Positions 13,298 through 22,684 are shown, counted from the first letter of the stretch. The stretch is DNA of 26,854 bases from an uncultured Senegalimassilia sp. (GCA_937925385.1 CALEWN010000185.1:1-26854); one strand, 5' to 3'. Translations and numbers: made by a program. Notes: a model not told the origin generated them from the sequence alone.

Positions 13298-14614
13298 CTA
13301 ATACTGTCTCAAACCGCCTTCGATCAACACCAAACGCACCGTGGTGCCCTGACCGAGCTCGCTTTCCACTTCCAAATGCGTGCCGGCACCGAAATAGCCG
13401 CAGATGCGGTCGTGCACGTTGCCCACGGCAATGCCGCAACCCGTCGTGGAACCGGGATGAAGGATGTTGTTGCACGCCTCCTGCGTCATGCCGTTGCCGT
13501 CGTCGATGACGGAGACGACGACGTCGTCGCCCTGGCGCACGCCCTCCACGCGGATGGTCAGCTTGCCCTCGGAGGGCATGGCGTGGCGCACCGCGTTCTC
13601 CACCAGGGGTTGAATCAAGAACGGCGGCACCATCATGTCCTCGACCTCGGGCTCCACGTCGCAGACCAGCTCCAAGCGGTCCTCACCGAAACGAGCCAGC
13701 TCGAACATGAAGTAACGCTGCGTCTGCTCGAGCTCGCGGCGGAACTCGATCAGGTCGCCGGAATCCTCGAGCGTGCTGCGGTAGAACTTCGCGAACTCAC
13801 GCAGCAGCGTGCGGGCGCGCGCGGGATCGGTGCGCGTGAACGACGCGATGGTGTTGATGGTGTTGAACAGGAAGTGCGGGTTGATCTGGCTTTGGAGCAT
13901 CTTGAGCTCCATCTTGGTTGCCAAAGCCGTCTGCTCCTCGAGCGCCGATGCCGCCATCTGTGTGGACAGCAGCTGACCGAAGCCGGTGGCGATGGATTTC
14001 TGGGTTTCGCTGATATGGTTCGCACGGCGGTAGTAGAACTTCAGCGTGCCCTTCACGTCCTTGCCCACGGTCAGCGGCACGATGATGGCGGCGTTGATGC
14101 CGTGGGTGCCTTTGGGGAAGCCGATTTCCTCGGGGGTGAACAGCACGCGCGTCTTGCCGTCGGACAGCGTGGAGTACGTGGCATGCGTGCGGATGATGCT
14201 GCCCGAGAGGTTGTGCGATTCCTCGTAGCCGGCGTATCCCAAGATGAAGCGATCGTCGGTGATGGCGATGGCGATGGCCGCGGTTGAGGGCAAAAGCAGG
14301 CTGCAGATGCGCTGGGCGGATTTGCTGTTCAGGCCCTCCTCGCCCATGGCCCCGAGCGTTTGGCTTGCCAGCTGCAGCACGTTGCTGGATTGACGCGCGC
14401 GCACGGAATCGGGGTCCATGAGCAAACGGATGAGCACGGTGATGGACAGCGTGAACACCATGCCCGCGATGAACAGCGCCAACACGCTGACGACGGGCGA
14501 CACCAGGTTCCAGATGAGCACAAGACCCGACAGCGCCACCATCACCGACATAAGCATCTCGAGCGTGAAATAACGCGGAAGCCTTGCGCGGTTGTCCTCC
14601 ATATCGACGTTCAT
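13298..14614 (-). CDS. LytS/YehU-type sensor histidine kinase
   Basis: 438 residues. Two membrane helices lie at about 18-65, a GAF-like sensory domain at about 85-235, and a His_kinase (PF06580) domain with QINPHFLFNTIN, phospho-acceptor His247. A GHKL ATPase domain follows with N box VENAVRH (Asn340) and G box DDGNGM (372-376), then GCGIAVGN. This class usually pairs with a LytTR response regulator encoded next door. None is present, so the partner must be elsewhere. The ribosome site AAGGAG precedes the start by seven bases. It is the last gene of a probable operon behind the TSUP permease (58-bp gap) and the glycosyltransferase. The signal sensed is unknown. Confidence 0.9.
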   Translation of the reverse strand: MNVDMEDNRARLPRYFTLEMLMSVMVALSGLVLIWNLVSPVVSVLALFIAGMVFTLSITVLIRLLMDPDSVRARQSSNVLQLASQTLGAMGEEGLNSKSAQRICSLLLPSTAAIAIAITDDRFILGYAGYEESHNLSGSIIRTHATYSTLSDGKTRVLFTPEEIGFPKGTHGINAAIIVPLTVGKDVKGTLKFYYRRANHISETQKSIATGFGQLLSTQMAASALEEQTALATKMELKMLQSQINPHFLFNTINTIASFTRTDPARARTLLREFAKFYRSTLEDSGDLIEFRRELEQTQRYFMFELARFGEDRLELVCDVEPEVEDMMVPPFLIQPLVENAVRHAMPSEGKLTIRVEGVRQGDDVVVSVIDDGNGMTQEACNNILHPGSTTGCGIAVGNVHDRICGYFGAGTHLEVESELGQGTTVRLVLIEGGLRQY

Positions 14615-14672
14615 ACGCCGACTCCTTCCTTATCGGGCACGATAGGCCGGCAGAAAAGGCCCACGTGCGGCG

Positions 14673-15554
14673 TCAGCCAAGTATACCGAATTCGTTGAGC
14701 ATGAGCATGACGGCCGCCACCAGCAGAAAGCCGCCGAAGATGAACCGCAGCTGTCGCTCGGGCACCACGCGCACCAGCCGCGCGCCCACCAGGGCGCCGG
14801 GGATGCTGCCGACCACGATGGCGATGCCCGCCAGGTAATCGATGTTGCCGAGCAGGCCCTGCTCGATGACGCCGGGGATGGCCAAGATCATGATGGCGAT
14901 GAGCGACGTTCCCGAGGCAAGGCTCATGGGGATGTCTAGGATGGCCAGCATGAGCGGCACCATGATGAAGCCGCCGCCCACGCCCACGTAGCCCGAGGTC
15001 AGGCCGGCCACCAGGCCGATGCATGCGCCCTGCAGATACTGCTTGCGAGAGAGAACGGGCTGAGAGGACGCGGCACCCGGGTTCGCGGATTCGGCACCCG
15101 AGCCTGCAGACGCAGCGCTGCTCGCACCTGCCGCCGCCTGCGCGTTGCCGCCCGCCTGCCCCGCGCGGGGCACGGACGCGCACTTCACGGCCTTCTTGAA
15201 CATCTTGAACGCGCTGAAACCGATGACCACCGCCGCCACGCAGATGACCAGCCAGCCGGGCGAGACGCTAGCCAGCCACACGCCCACCGGCGACATGACT
15301 GCGCCGCCCACGCCGAGAGCCAGGCCGAGTTTGGGCACGCAGGTTTTCGCACGGGTATGCGCGACCACGCCCGAGATGGACGTGGGGATGATGGCGAACA
15401 GGCTGGTCGCCGTGCTGGCCAGCGGACTCATGCCGAACGCCAGGCGGAAGATGGGCACCATGATGGTGCCGCCGCCCACGCCGAGAAGCCCCGACATCAC
15501 GCCGACGAACACGCCCGCCAACGCGGGCGCGATAAAGGCAGCGAACACGTCCAT
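14673..15554 (-). CDS. TSUP (TauE/SafE) family membrane permease
   Basis: 293 residues, about eight membrane helices in two homologous halves. Each half begins with the signature SG(L/Y)(L/V)GVGGG.(I)MVP, at residues 21-29 and 187-195. A cytosolic linker (about 125-170) is rich in Ala, Gly and Ser. Family members export sulfite, sulfoacetate or related organic anions; the substrate cannot be told from sequence. It starts 18 bp after the glycosyltransferase stop and is followed by the kinase, so the three are probably co-transcribed. Confidence 0.9.
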   Translation of the reverse strand: MDVFAAFIAPALAGVFVGVMSGLLGVGGGTIMVPIFRLAFGMSPLASTATSLFAIIPTSISGVVAHTRAKTCVPKLGLALGVGGAVMSPVGVWLASVSPGWLVICVAAVVIGFSAFKMFKKAVKCASVPRAGQAGGNAQAAAGASSAASAGSGAESANPGAASSQPVLSRKQYLQGACIGLVAGLTSGYVGVGGGFIMVPLMLAILDIPMSLASGTSLIAIMILAIPGVIEQGLLGNIDYLAGIAIVVGSIPGALVGARLVRVVPERQLRFIFGGFLLVAAVMLMLNEFGILG

Positions 15555-15572
15555 TACGCCGCGCCACCTTCC

Positions 15573-16868
15573 CTATTCGGCTATGTTCAGACGAATCTCG
15601 CTGGTCACGCCCGGGTCGACGCCGGCACCGATACCCGCCACGGGGAACGCCGCCGCCATGTTCGCCGCCGCTTGGCGACGCGCCACGGACTGCACGATGG
15701 CCGTGTGCAAGATTTGGTCGCTATCCATGCGCGCCATGAGCTCGGGCCACACGAACTGGAACTCGAAGTACTTCGAGCAGTTGCGCTGCGCGTACATGAC
15801 GGCCTCGGTGCGCGCGGCCTTGGCGGCCTGGCGGTACGCCTTCTTGTCCTTGCGGGCAAGGCTGCGCAGGATGGCCGTGATGCGGATGCGCTTCGTGATG
15901 CCCGGCTCCAGGAACGGGCCCGGGTAGGGCTCGAGGGACTGCGGCTTGACCTGCATCAAGTCGATTTGCGTGCGGCTGTACTCCATCTTGCGGTACTCGT
16001 AGAGCCAGCGGTAGATATCCTGGCGGAAGCGCGTGCCCTCGCTGGTGGACGCCGGCGGCAGGTGGCGAAGGCTCCACTGATTGTCGAACCAGATGTCGCT
16101 GCCGTACATGCGCAGGTTCAGCATGTAGTCCAGGTCCTCGCCGCGAGCGACCCACGGGTCGAACGACAGACGCTTGAACGCCTCCTTGTGAATGGCCAAG
16201 CATCCGCCGCACACATGGTTGCTGCGCGACAGGCGCGGGCCGCGCATGGCCTTCGTGATCCACTTGTTGAACGCCTTGCCCTGCTGCCAGAAATGGTTGT
16301 ACCACTTATCCTGGCTCTTCGACAGGTACGAGCCCTCGGAGTTCAGATAGTAGCCGGTCTTCGCCAGGATGGGCACGCCCTTGCGCGTAAGTTTGCCCAG
16401 GCCGTAGACGCCCTTCTGCAGGAAGTCGGCGTCGTCGATGACCTCGTCGTCGTCAAGGAACACGATGGAGTCGAAGCCCATGACGTTGGCAAGCACCAGG
16501 CCCAGATTGCGGATGGCGCCGTAGCCGACAAGGCCGATCTCCTTCGACAGCTTGCCCAGGCCCAGCTGCTCCATACGCTGCTGCACGAGCTTGCACTCGT
16601 CGGCGCCGATGATGGCGATGTTGAGGCTGGGGAAGCGCGAGACGATGTCCTGCACCTTCTCTGCGGCTTGGTCGGAGATGGCGGGCTCGGCGGCGACCAG
16701 CACGATGATCTGCCCGATGCCGCGAACCTTCTGCAAAGACGTGAGCAGACGCGGCAGCTCGCCGGGATTGCTCAGCGGGGTGGTGTGGTCGTACGTGGCG
16801 ATCACGCTGCCGGAATCCTTTCGGCGGCGCGGCGACACGAACGTCGGGATTACGATGACCGGATTCAT
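15573..16868 (-). CDS. Family 2-like (GT-A) glycosyltransferase
   Basis: 431 residues, no signal peptide or clear membrane helix. The N-terminal half has a GT-A nucleotide-sugar fold: VIVIPTF at the start, the metal-binding DDD at 139-141 in VFLDDDEV, and a later G-E-D motif at 243-245, the probable catalytic-base region. The C-terminal third is basic and helical. Sugar donor and acceptor are unknown; a cell-envelope glycan is a reasonable inference. The ribosome site AAAGGA lies before ATG 16868. It is first in the operon with the permease and kinase. Confidence 0.8.
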   Translation of the reverse strand: MNPVIVIPTFVSPRRRKDSGSVIATYDHTTPLSNPGELPRLLTSLQKVRGIGQIIVLVAAEPAISDQAAEKVQDIVSRFPSLNIAIIGADECKLVQQRMEQLGLGKLSKEIGLVGYGAIRNLGLVLANVMGFDSIVFLDDDEVIDDADFLQKGVYGLGKLTRKGVPILAKTGYYLNSEGSYLSKSQDKWYNHFWQQGKAFNKWITKAMRGPRLSRSNHVCGGCLAIHKEAFKRLSFDPWVARGEDLDYMLNLRMYGSDIWFDNQWSLRHLPPASTSEGTRFRQDIYRWLYEYRKMEYSRTQIDLMQVKPQSLEPYPGPFLEPGITKRIRITAILRSLARKDKKAYRQAAKAARTEAVMYAQRNCSKYFEFQFVWPELMARMDSDQILHTAIVQSVARRQAAANMAAAFPVAGIGAGVDPGVTSEIRLNIAE

Positions 16869-16982
16869 GCACGTCCTTTGTTTCGGGTCCGTTTACGCCG
16901 AATGCGGGTTGCCGGGCCGCGGCCATGGACCGGGCGCAGCAGCCGCACGCCGACGTGCGCGTTGCTTTCGGTTAACCCTTAT

Positions 16983-17011
16983 ATTGTAGCGTTTTTGGCA
17001 AGCGAGCGCGA
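16983..17011 (-). promoter_or_regulatory. Probable promoter of the glycosyltransferase operon
   Basis: TACAAT reads at 16988-16983 on the minus strand, followed by TATAAG. A weak -35 (TCGCGC) lies 17 bp upstream. The -10 is convincing, the -35 is not. Confidence 0.45.
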
Positions 17012-17055
17012 AACGGCCCGGCAATCGGATGGAGACGCCATGAACGTCGCAGGCG

Positions 17056-18066
17056 CTAGCGGCGACGCTTGCCGCGGCCAGGACGCCCGCCCTGGCCGCC
17101 GCGCTTCTTGTCGCTGGCCTTCTCGCCGCGCATGCGACGGGCCTCCTCGCGACGATCGCGCAACGTGGCCGTCTCCTGCTTCAGGGCCTGGTAGCTGGCG
17201 AAACGCTCGGATGCTATCTCGCCGGACTCCACGGCGGCGCGCACGGCGCAGCCCGGTTCGTTCTCATGCTTGCAGTCGCGGAAACGGCACTGCTGCGCCG
17301 CCTGCTCGATGTCGGCGAACGCCGCGCCGATGCCCGCATCGGCATCCCACAGCCCCAGGCCTCGCACGCCGGGCATGTCCACCACGTACCCGCCGCCGGG
17401 AATGGCCACCATCTCGCGGCTGACCGTGGTGTGACGGCCCTTGCCGTCGCCCTCGCGCACCGAGCCCGTTTCCTGCACCTCTTCGCCGACGAGCATGTTG
17501 ACCAGGCTGGACTTCCCCACGCCCGACTTCCCCACCAGCACCGTGGTGGTGCCGGGGGCCATGAGGGCGCGCACGGCCTCCACGCTTTCCGCGTTGCCGT
17601 CCGACACCACCAGCGTGCGCACGTCGGGACCCGCCAGCGCGCGAACGCGGTCGGCTACCTGCTCCACCTGCTCCTCGCTCTCGGCAAGGTCGGCCTTCGT
17701 GAGCACCACCGTGACGGCGGCGCCGGTCTCATACGCCAGCACCAGCTCGCGCTCCAGACGGCGCAGGTTCACCTCGGCCAGCGGTTGGGCCAAGATGACG
17801 CGGTCGAAGTTCGCCGCCAGCACCTGGGGGACGGCGCGCTCGGTGGGATCCTTGCGCACGAAGGCGCGCTCGCGCGGACAGATGGACTCGATGATGCCCT
17901 TGTCGTGGCCCTCCGGCGCGTTCACCTCGACGAAGTCGCCGATGACGGCACGTACCTTCTCGCCCTTGACCAGGGCCGTTGCGTGTTCGCAGCGCACAAG
18001 GCGCCCATCCTCGCATCGCACGAGCGGATACCCGCGGTCAAGTTTCACAACCTGCGCTCTCTGCAA
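17056..18066 (-). CDS. rsgA: Ribosome small subunit-dependent GTPase A
   Basis: 336 residues. An N-terminal OB-fold (1-95) precedes a circularly permuted GTPase with motif order G4-G1-G3: TKAD 123-126, GKSGVGKS 179-186, DMPG 230-233. A C-terminal zinc knuckle follows, with Cys260, Cys265, His267 and Cys273. The tail is strongly basic. The protein checks late maturation of the 30S subunit and releases RbfA in other bacteria. The start is TTG at 18066, chosen for AAGGAGG five bases upstream. It begins 18 bp after the OB-fold-like gene, so it probably shares the trkH transcript, an unusual neighbour for a ribosome factor. Confidence 0.95.
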   Translation of the reverse strand: MQRAQVVKLDRGYPLVRCEDGRLVRCEHATALVKGEKVRAVIGDFVEVNAPEGHDKGIIESICPRERAFVRKDPTERAVPQVLAANFDRVILAQPLAEVNLRRLERELVLAYETGAAVTVVLTKADLAESEEQVEQVADRVRALAGPDVRTLVVSDGNAESVEAVRALMAPGTTTVLVGKSGVGKSSLVNMLVGEEVQETGSVREGDGKGRHTTVSREMVAIPGGGYVVDMPGVRGLGLWDADAGIGAAFADIEQAAQQCRFRDCKHENEPGCAVRAAVESGEIASERFASYQALKQETATLRDRREEARRMRGEKASDKKRGGQGGRPGRGKRRR

Positions 18067-18084
18067 GCTTTCCTCCTTGTAGCC

Positions 18085-18666
18085 TTATCGCTGGCGTTCG
18101 CGCAGCAGATAGAACACCACCATCATAGCCAGGCCGATCATGACGGTCACCATGCCCGGGATGAACGCGTTGATGTCGAACTCGTCGGGAGTGGCCTTGC
18201 CCTTCTCCGTGACCGTCACCACCTGCGCATGCAGATCGGATGCGCCGTCGTGGTCGGGACACGCCAGATTGAACGTGCCGCGCACCTGCAGCGTGGTGCC
18301 CTTGCGGCCATAGGTGCCGTACGTGTCCACCTTGTCGGCGGATTCGTTGGTGACGTAGACCGACACCGTGGACGAATCGGAGGGCGACGCCAACTGCAGC
18401 CAGCAGTGGCGGCCGTCGCCGGCGGTGATACGATCGCCCACCACCTCGCCGGTGACCTGCACCGTCTGCTTATCGTAATAGCTATCGGCCGTGCTCAGGT
18501 CCGTGATGGACGTGTCGTAGATGAACGAGCTGTCGGGCAGCTGCGTGACGTTGACGGCATTGTCGCCTTCAGCGGGCTCGTCGGCGAACGCGCCCTGCGG
18601 GCACGCGAACATGGGGAGCGCCAACGCGACCGTCAGCGCCGCGGCGGCCATTCCTTTCCGCATCAT
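18085..18666 (-). CDS. Membrane-anchored OB-fold-like protein
   Basis: 193 residues. A signal peptide (about 1-29, ending AFA) leads to an extracytoplasmic beta-rich domain: VQVTGEVVGDRI...CWLQL...VSVYVTNE...LQVRGTF, the strand pattern of OB-fold (tRNA_anti-like) domains. A C-terminal membrane helix (INAFIPGMVTVMIGL...) follows, with a short basic cytosolic tail. The ATG overlaps the trkH stop as ATGA, so translation is coupled. Function is not known; the coupling suggests an accessory role near TrkH. A longer upstream frame is a shadow of trkH. Confidence 0.7.
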   Translation of the reverse strand: MMRKGMAAAALTVALALPMFACPQGAFADEPAEGDNAVNVTQLPDSSFIYDTSITDLSTADSYYDKQTVQVTGEVVGDRITAGDGRHCWLQLASPSDSSTVSVYVTNESADKVDTYGTYGRKGTTLQVRGTFNLACPDHDGASDLHAQVVTVTEKGKATPDEFDINAFIPGMVTVMIGLAMMVVFYLLRERQR

Positions 18667-20198
18667 GAGCGCCTCACCAGCCTGCTCCTTACCACCCTGC
18701 GCGGGTCGAGCGTCACCACGACCTCGACGATGAGCGCGATCAGCGTGAGGAACTCCAGACGGCCGGCCCACATCTCAAGCATGTAGAACAGCTCGAGCGA
18801 CGCGGGCATGCCCTGGGAGCACACGCCCGACGAGATGCCGCCGCTGGAGGCCATGGCCACCGATTCGAAGATGGACTGCGTGGCGTCGTAGCCGTGCGCG
18901 ATGCCCACGAGCGCGCCCACGGCATAGGTGACCACGTACAACACGAACACGGTCATGGCCTGCTTGACCACTTCGGGCGACAAGATGCGCCTCCCCAGGT
19001 GGTAGTACGACACCACCACGCGCGCCGAATCGGGCGCCAGCGTCTCCTTCACCGTGGCCACGAGCGACTTGATGATCAGGCCCATGCGGCTGAACTTGAT
19101 GCCGCCCGACGTGGAGCCGGCGCCGCCGCCCACGCACATGAGCGCGGCGATGACCAGGAACGCGCCCGAGGTCAGCGACGTGGTCAGCTGGTTGGTGGTA
19201 ACGTTTTGGAAGCCCGTGGTGGAGAACGCCGATACGATCAGGAACACGCCGCGGCGCATCATGGTGGCAAGGTTCGAGAAATCCGAGCTTGCCGACACCG
19301 ACGCGGCGAACACCAAAGTCATCACGGCGATCCAGATGAACATGGTGCGGATCTCCATGTCGCGGAAGTACACGTTCAGATGTCCCTTCCACAGCTCGGC
19401 ATGCAGCACGAAGTTCACCGATCCGATGATCATGAGGAGCATGAGCACCACTTCGATGGGGAACGAATGGTAGTACAGGATGGACGTGCTCATGGGCGCG
19501 AAGCCGCCGGTGCAGAAGCTGGAGATGGCCAACCATAGGCCGTTGAGGAACGCACGCGACGCCTCCATGCCGGCGAACGCACACATGACGGCCAGCACGG
19601 CGGTTCCCACGCAGATGAAGCCCAGCGACAGCTTTGCGATGAACTGGGCGGTTTGCACGATGTTGGGGACCACGTGCTCGCTGCGGCCCTCGGACATATA
19701 TAGGCTGGCGCCCGAGCGCTTGCCGAACAGACCGAACGACAACGCCACCACTACCAGGCCCAAGCCACCAAGCAAGATCGTGACAAAGCGCCACATGCTA
19801 TCGGCACAGGAAAGGTGGTCGAGGTCGGAGATGATGCTGACGCCCGTGGTGGTGATGCCGGAGACGCCGTCGAACATGGCATCGAGAAACGTGTTGTAAT
19901 GACCCGAAAGATACAGCGGGATGGTGGCCATGAACGCCAGGACCACCCACGCCAGGCCCGTGACCACCAACGCCTGTTGGCGGTTTAGGCGCCCGGGTTC
20001 GATGCGCAGGAAGCGCAACGCCGAGCCGACGATGAGCGACAATCCTATGGAAAGCAGGTAATGGCTTGCAGGGACCCATTCGCGGAACACGATGGCGGTG
20101 ACCAGCGGCGCAACAAGCGCCACAGAAGAGAAAAGCACCAGCATGCCCAGGTAATGGCCGATGACCCTGACGTCATACCACGTGAAGCGCTGCCACAT
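18663..20198 (-). CDS. trkH: TrkH family potassium uptake protein
   Basis: 511 residues with the four membrane-pore-membrane repeats of Trk/Ktr/HKT transporters. The four selectivity-filter loops are visible: GITTTG (114-119), CTGGF (about 228), STTGF (about 323) and SSGG (about 450), each holding the key glycine. It would import K+ driven by membrane potential or cation coupling. The regulatory TrkA/KtrA partner is not in this window. It is preceded by a 45-residue membrane peptide (49-bp gap) and overlaps the OB-fold-like gene by four bases. Confidence 0.93.
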   Translation of the reverse strand: MWQRFTWYDVRVIGHYLGMLVLFSSVALVAPLVTAIVFREWVPASHYLLSIGLSLIVGSALRFLRIEPGRLNRQQALVVTGLAWVVLAFMATIPLYLSGHYNTFLDAMFDGVSGITTTGVSIISDLDHLSCADSMWRFVTILLGGLGLVVVALSFGLFGKRSGASLYMSEGRSEHVVPNIVQTAQFIAKLSLGFICVGTAVLAVMCAFAGMEASRAFLNGLWLAISSFCTGGFAPMSTSILYYHSFPIEVVLMLLMIIGSVNFVLHAELWKGHLNVYFRDMEIRTMFIWIAVMTLVFAASVSASSDFSNLATMMRRGVFLIVSAFSTTGFQNVTTNQLTTSLTSGAFLVIAALMCVGGGAGSTSGGIKFSRMGLIIKSLVATVKETLAPDSARVVVSYYHLGRRILSPEVVKQAMTVFVLYVVTYAVGALVGIAHGYDATQSIFESVAMASSGGISSGVCSQGMPASLELFYMLEMWAGRLEFLTLIALIVEVVVTLDPRRVVRSRLVRRS

Positions 20199-20247
20199 AG
20201 CGGTGCCTACCCCCGCCGCCCGGCGCGCGAGATGTGCCGTTGCAAGC

Positions 20248-20385
20248 TCATCCCACCACGAGCCTAACCATGATCATGATGATCCACAGCGACAGCAGGA
20301 AGCATACGCAGCTCAGCACCACCACCGTGAAGCTGATAAGCGGCGTTTCGATCATCTGGAATATTTCGTGGACGTTCTTCTGCAT
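20248..20385 (-). CDS. 45-residue single-pass membrane peptide upstream of trkH
   Basis: The peptide starts MQKNVHEIFQMIETPLISF and continues into one long hydrophobic helix (about residues 16-42) ending MVRLVVG. It lies 49 bp upstream of trkH on the same strand, resembling the arrangement of KdpF-like small subunits with K+ transporters. No ribosome site is present. A TATTAT -10-like box close to the ATG suggests a very short leader. A chance hydrophobic frame remains possible. Confidence 0.5.
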   Translation of the reverse strand: MQKNVHEIFQMIETPLISFTVVVLSCVCFLLSLWIIMIMVRLVVG

Positions 20386-20403
20386 AGTGTGAACATCATA
20401 ATA

Positions 20404-20440
20404 CAAAAAGCCTGCCGGCCCTGTTGAGGGCCGGCAGGCT
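20404..20440 (-). terminator. Terminator of htpG
   Basis: AGCCTGCCGGCCCT and AGGGCCGGCAGGCT form a perfect 14-bp stem with loop GTTG (or CAAC on the transcript strand). On the minus strand it is followed by TTTTTGTATT. It lies about 140 nt beyond the htpG stop. Confidence 0.88.
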
Positions 20441-20582
20441 TCACATTCGGAATGGGTTTCGGCAGGTGACGGGCGGTCGGGCCGCGCGCCGGGCGCGGGC
20501 AGCCGCTCGGGACGGCGGGCCCGCAGGCCGCCGAGTTGCGCAGGCGCTCCCGGGCAGCGTGCCGTGCGCCGCAAACGGCCGC

Positions 20583-22538
20583 TTAGGCCATCAGCTTCGT
20601 GACCGCGTTCGCGTAGGCGACCGGGTCGGCGATGGGCATGCCCTCGACGATGAGCGCCTGATCGTACAGGATCTCGGTGTAGAGCTTCACCTTCTCGGCA
20701 TCGCCGGCGGACTGGGCGTCCTTGAGCACCTGGAACACCGGGTGCTTCGCGTTCAGCTCGAGCACACGCTGCGACTTCACCTCGCCCATGCCGTCGGGCA
20801 TCTGCGACATGAGGCGCTCCATCTCAAGCGACACGGGGCCCTCGGTGGTGACGGCCGACGGCGCGTCGGTCAAGCGCGTGGACACGGCCACCTTGGTGAC
20901 CGCGTCGCCGAGCTGCTCCTTCATGGCAGCGAGCAGGGCCTCATTGTCCTTCTCGGCTTCCTCGGCCTCCTTCTTCTCCTCCTCGGAGGCGAAGTCCAGG
21001 TCGCCCGACGCCACGTTCTTGAGCTCCTTGGGGCCGGTTCCCTCGATGTCCTTGCCCTCGGCGTCCTGCTCGGCCTCGGGACCGTAGGTCATCATGGCCT
21101 GGAAGCAGAACTCGTCGACGTCCTTCGTGCACAGCAGCACGTCGTAGCCCTTGCCGAGCACCGTGTTCACGATGGGCAGCTTGGCCAGGCGGTCGGTGCT
21201 GTCGCCGGCGGCGTAGTAGATGGACTTCTGGTCGGCGGGCATGGCCTCGAGGTACTCGGCCAGCGTGACCATCTTCTGCTCCTTGGCGCTGTAGAACAGC
21301 AGCAGGTCGGCAAGCTCGTCTTTGAGCATGCCGTAGCTGGTGTAGATGCCGTACTCCAGACCGCGGCCGAAGTCCTCGAAGAACTTCTCGTAGGCGGCGC
21401 GGTCGTTCTTCAACATCTTCTTCAGCTCGCTCGTGACCTTCTTCTCCACCTTGCGGGCGATGGCGTGCAGCTGGTTGTTCTGCTGCAGCGTCTCACGCGA
21501 GATGTTGAGCGTGAGGTCCTGGCTGTCCACGACGCCGCGGACGAAGTTGTAGTGGTCGGGCAGCAGGTCCTCGCACTTCTCCATGATCAGCACGTTGGAG
21601 CTGTACAGCTCCAGGCCCTTCTTGTAGTCCTTGCTGTACAGGTCGTACGGCGCGCGGCCGGGGATGAACAGCAGCGCGTCGTAGGACAGCGCGCCCTCGG
21701 CGTGGATGGAGAACGTGGCGGCCGGGTCGGTGAAGTCGTGGAAGGTCTGCTTGTAGAACTCGTTGTACTCTTCCTGTTGTACATCGGACTTGCTGCGCTT
21801 CCAAATGGGCACCATGGAATTGATGGTCTCGACCTCGGTGTACTGCTCGTACTCGGGCTTGTAGTCGTCGCCGGCGTCCTCGGGCTTGGGCTTCTGGCGG
21901 GACTTCGAAACCTCCATGCGCACGGGGTAGCGCACGTAGTTGCTGTAGCGCTTGATGAGGTCCTTCAGGCCGTACTCGCTGAGGAACTGGTCGAAGTTCT
22001 CCTCGTCGGTGTTGTCCTTCAGGGTCAGGATGATGTCGGTGCCGTTGCCCTCGCGCTGGGCCTCCTCGATGGTGTAGCCCTCGACGCCGTCGGATTCCCA
22101 GGCCCAGGCCTGGTCGCTGCCGTAGGCCTTCGACACCACGCGCACGGACTTCGCCACCATGAACGCGCTGTAGAAGCCCACGCCGAACTGGCCGATGATG
22201 TCGACGTCGTCGCCCTGCTGCTCGGCGTTCTCCTGCTTGAAGGCCATGGAATCGGAATGGGCGATGGTGCCCAGGTTGCGGTCCAGGTCCTCCTGCGTCA
22301 TGCCGATGCCGTTGTCGGACACGGTGATGGTGCGGGCATCCTTGTCGAAGGCGACGTCGATGCCGAGCTGGTCCTTCGTCAGCTGGATGCTGGAGTCGGT
22401 GAGGCTTTTGAAGTACAGCTTGTCGACGGCGTCCGACGCGTTGGAGATGAGCTCGCGCAGGAAGATCTCGCGGTTGGTGTAGATGGAGTTGATCATCAGG
22501 TCGAGCAGCTTCTTGCTCTCTGTCTTGAACTTGCGCAT
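20583..22538 (-). CDS. htpG: Molecular chaperone HtpG (Hsp90)
   Basis: 651 residues, full length for bacterial Hsp90. The N-terminal GHKL ATPase shows ELISNASDA (Asn33), DNGIGM (75-80) and GQFGVGFYS (116-124). The middle domain carries the conserved VRGVVDSQDL.LNISRE segment with its catalytic-loop arginine. The C-terminal dimerisation domain has an acidic Glu/Lys-rich insert (about 520-545), with no MEEVD tail as expected for bacteria. The start follows AAGGAA by about 12 bases. It is monocistronic with a leader of about 195 nt, driven by a near-consensus promoter overlapped by CIRCE. Confidence 0.97.
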   Translation of the reverse strand: MRKFKTESKKLLDLMINSIYTNREIFLRELISNASDAVDKLYFKSLTDSSIQLTKDQLGIDVAFDKDARTITVSDNGIGMTQEDLDRNLGTIAHSDSMAFKQENAEQQGDDVDIIGQFGVGFYSAFMVAKSVRVVSKAYGSDQAWAWESDGVEGYTIEEAQREGNGTDIILTLKDNTDEENFDQFLSEYGLKDLIKRYSNYVRYPVRMEVSKSRQKPKPEDAGDDYKPEYEQYTEVETINSMVPIWKRSKSDVQQEEYNEFYKQTFHDFTDPAATFSIHAEGALSYDALLFIPGRAPYDLYSKDYKKGLELYSSNVLIMEKCEDLLPDHYNFVRGVVDSQDLTLNISRETLQQNNQLHAIARKVEKKVTSELKKMLKNDRAAYEKFFEDFGRGLEYGIYTSYGMLKDELADLLLFYSAKEQKMVTLAEYLEAMPADQKSIYYAAGDSTDRLAKLPIVNTVLGKGYDVLLCTKDVDEFCFQAMMTYGPEAEQDAEGKDIEGTGPKELKNVASGDLDFASEEEKKEAEEAEKDNEALLAAMKEQLGDAVTKVAVSTRLTDAPSAVTTEGPVSLEMERLMSQMPDGMGEVKSQRVLELNAKHPVFQVLKDAQSAGDAEKVKLYTEILYDQALIVEGMPIADPVAYANAVTKLMA

Positions 22539-22684
22539 AGGTGCGGCGCTTCCTTTCCGTTCGTGCTTGGTGCTGCGGGACCGGCCGCGCAGCGCGCGGG
22601 CGATTCGTTTACCTGCGGCGATGCCGGCTTGCGGCGCCCGCGCGCAGGCGGGGCGCCAGGCCGTGCATGCCCCGGCGAACGAAA

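Noticed and set aside
15357..17423. 688-codon plus-strand frame
   Set aside because: It spans four minus-strand features (permease, glycosyltransferase, promoter, rsgA) and has no recognisable domain.
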